A stretch of 14,846 bases of DNA from NCBI GenBank assembly GCA_030636545.1, contig DAOVWR010000025.1:1-14846 (forward strand). Reading direction: 5' to 3'. Origin of the DNA: Mycoplasmatota bacterium. Its GTDB lineage: Bacteria; Bacillota_I; Bacilli_A; Izemoplasmatales; Izemoplasmataceae. Below the pieces are notes generated by a model that saw only the letters and a program-made list of their open reading frames with translations, had not been told where the DNA came from and did not search any database. How positions within the stretch are numbered: position 1 is the first letter of the stretch; every line of letters starts with the position of its first letter. A program made the translations under genes and the position numbers. This document shows positions 13,766-14,846 of this stretch, in pieces.

Positions 13766-14846
13766 ACTTGATTATATTCATACATTTTTAAGAAATTTAA
13801 ATTTCACACATGGAATTTGGCTGTTATTTTTAGCATTCAAAGGATTTAGTCTGTTTCAAATAGGAATATTTGAAACAGTTTTTCACGTTACAAGTTTAAC
13901 AATGGAAGTCCCAACAGGTATGATTGCGGACTTGTTTGGTCGTAAATTTAGTAGAGCACTAGGGATTATCTCGTATTTTATTTATATTATAATAATGGTT
14001 GCTTCTAGTAATTTTGTATTGTTAATTATTGCTTTTATCTTCTGTGGTTTAAGTTATACATTTGAATCAGGAAGTGGAGAAGCAATTGTCTATGATTCTT
14101 TAATTCATATGAAAAAAGAAGATGACTTTATGAAAATTAATGGCCGTAAAGAAGTGCTATATCAAATAGCAACAAGTATTAGTTTATTTGTTGGTGGATA
14201 TGTTGCAATGGTTAGTTTTAATATATCCTTTGGAATAACTGCAGTATTTTACCTAGCTGCTCTTATAGTTATATTGATGATGAAAGAGACTCCTTTACTT
14301 AATAAACAAAAACTTAAATCTTTTAAAGAGATGCTTTTTGATCATTATGTTAAAAGTACTCAAGTAGTCTTTGAAAATAAGCGATTATTATTTCTGATTA
14401 TTATTGGAGCAATAATGATGGCTCCTATAGCTGTAGTATTTATGTATCTTCAAAATCATTTAAGTATTTTAGGTTATTCATATTTTACAATTGGCGCCTT
14501 ACTGGCATTACATAGCCTATTTGCTGTTGTTGGTGGAATTACCGCTTATAAATTGGAAAAGAAATATAAAGAGCGAAAAATATTAATATATGTTCCCCTA
14601 TTTATGATAATTTCTTTTTGGCTGATATTAGTAGATAGTATTATCTTTGTACCATTTGTAATTCTCGGATTTTTAGATAGTTTGTTTTACGTTGTATTGT
14701 TTGACTACATGAACCGCATTATTCCATCAGAAACAAGAGCTACTGCACTGAGTTTCTTTGGAATGTCATTTAGTATTATAATGATTATAATTTTCCCATT
14801 AGTAGGACTTATTGGGGATTTATATGGACTAAGAACTAGCTTTTTC
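13743..14846 (+). CDS. Major facilitator superfamily transporter (3' end outside window)
   Basis: The frame is open from ATG 13743 to the right edge, 368 codons without a stop. It shows MFS motif A between helices 2 and 3 (GMIADLFGRKFSRALG, 59-74) preceded by MEVPTG, and a helix 4 segment FESGSGEAIVYDSL (107-120) typical of a Bacillota drug-efflux-like MFS group. I count about eleven hydrophobic helices, for example at 23-45, 72-90, 138-160, 214-237, 245-268, 299-320 and 334-358. Only the last helix or so is missing from a normal twelve-helix protein. The N and C halves are split by a basic loop near 181-211. The substrate is unknown; proton-coupled export is the usual activity. The start overlaps the upstream zinc-ribbon gene by 23 bases, with AGGT at 13729-13732 as a weak ribosome site. 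Confidence 0.85.
   Translation, partial: MEYKKNIRLDYIHTFLRNLNFTHGIWLLFLAFKGFSLFQIGIFETVFHVTSLTMEVPTGMIADLFGRKFSRALGIISYFIYIIIMVASSNFVLLIIAFIFCGLSYTFESGSGEAIVYDSLIHMKKEDDFMKINGRKEVLYQIATSISLFVGGYVAMVSFNISFGITAVFYLAALIVILMMKETPLLNKQKLKSFKEMLFDHYVKSTQVVFENKRLLFLIIIGAIMMAPIAVVFMYLQNHLSILGYSYFTIGALLALHSLFAVVGGITAYKLEKKYKERKILIYVPLFMIISFWLILVDSIIFVPFVILGFLDSLFYVVLFDYMNRIIPSETRATALSFFGMSFSIIMIIIFPLVGLIGDLYGLRTSFF

Noticed and set aside
1..14846. TGA read as tryptophan (Mycoplasma-type code)
   Set aside because: TGA ends the genes at 10542-10544 and 13434-13436 exactly where the next gene's ribosome site or start lies, and tryptophan in conserved motifs is TGG.

Overview
The window is AT-rich (my rough estimate is about 30% G+C), gene-dense, and coded entirely on the + strand. 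TGA is a genuine stop: it ends the genes at 10542-10544 and 13434-13436, and the tryptophans I checked are TGG. This excludes the Mycoplasma/Spiroplasma code. Low G+C, standard code, AGGTG/GGAGG ribosome sites, TATAAT promoters and the protein repertoire suggest a Bacillota/Mycoplasmatota lineage with the standard code (Acholeplasma, Izemoplasma, Haloplasma or Erysipelotrichia-like). This placement is inference and I cannot name a species. I see no rRNA, tRNA, CRISPR array, insertion sequence or integrase, and no gene-free stretch above 300 bases.

Layout. (1) 1-4068: two consecutive ABC transporters, each an ATPase fused to an FtsX/MacB-type permease. The first is cut by the left edge. They end at a strong terminator (4084-4119). 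(2) 4163-7074: a self-contained four-gene unit with its own promoter and terminator. It encodes a compact OLD-like ATPase-TOPRIM protein with degenerate ATPase motifs, two tandem LURP-one-related (YxjI-type) proteins, and a zinc-ribbon SAM methyltransferase. (3) 7077-9446: a single gene with an extended -10 promoter, a Cas4-like PD-(D/E)XK nuclease fused to an XPD/DinG iron-sulfur helicase. (4) 9447-11295: a 180-base spacer, then a D-2-hydroxyacid dehydrogenase and a cyclophilin lipoprotein, closed by a long hairpin terminator. (5) 11297 to the right edge: another extended -10 promoter drives a tightly packed run. It contains a reductive-dehalogenase/QueG-like iron-sulfur protein, a stand-alone Smr domain, three membrane-anchored zinc-ribbon paralogues, and an MFS transporter cut by the right edge.

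How the genes may work together. The two ABC fusions probably form one heterodimeric export or lipid/peptide-handling machine (inference). The 4163-7074 unit is the best candidate for an undescribed system: it pairs a nuclease-like TOPRIM ATPase with membrane-phospholipid-type LOR proteins and a methyltransferase under one promoter. Its function is unknown and a defence role is only a hypothesis. The last operon looks like accessory redox, RNA/DNA-binding, membrane-sensor and efflux genes with no obvious single pathway.
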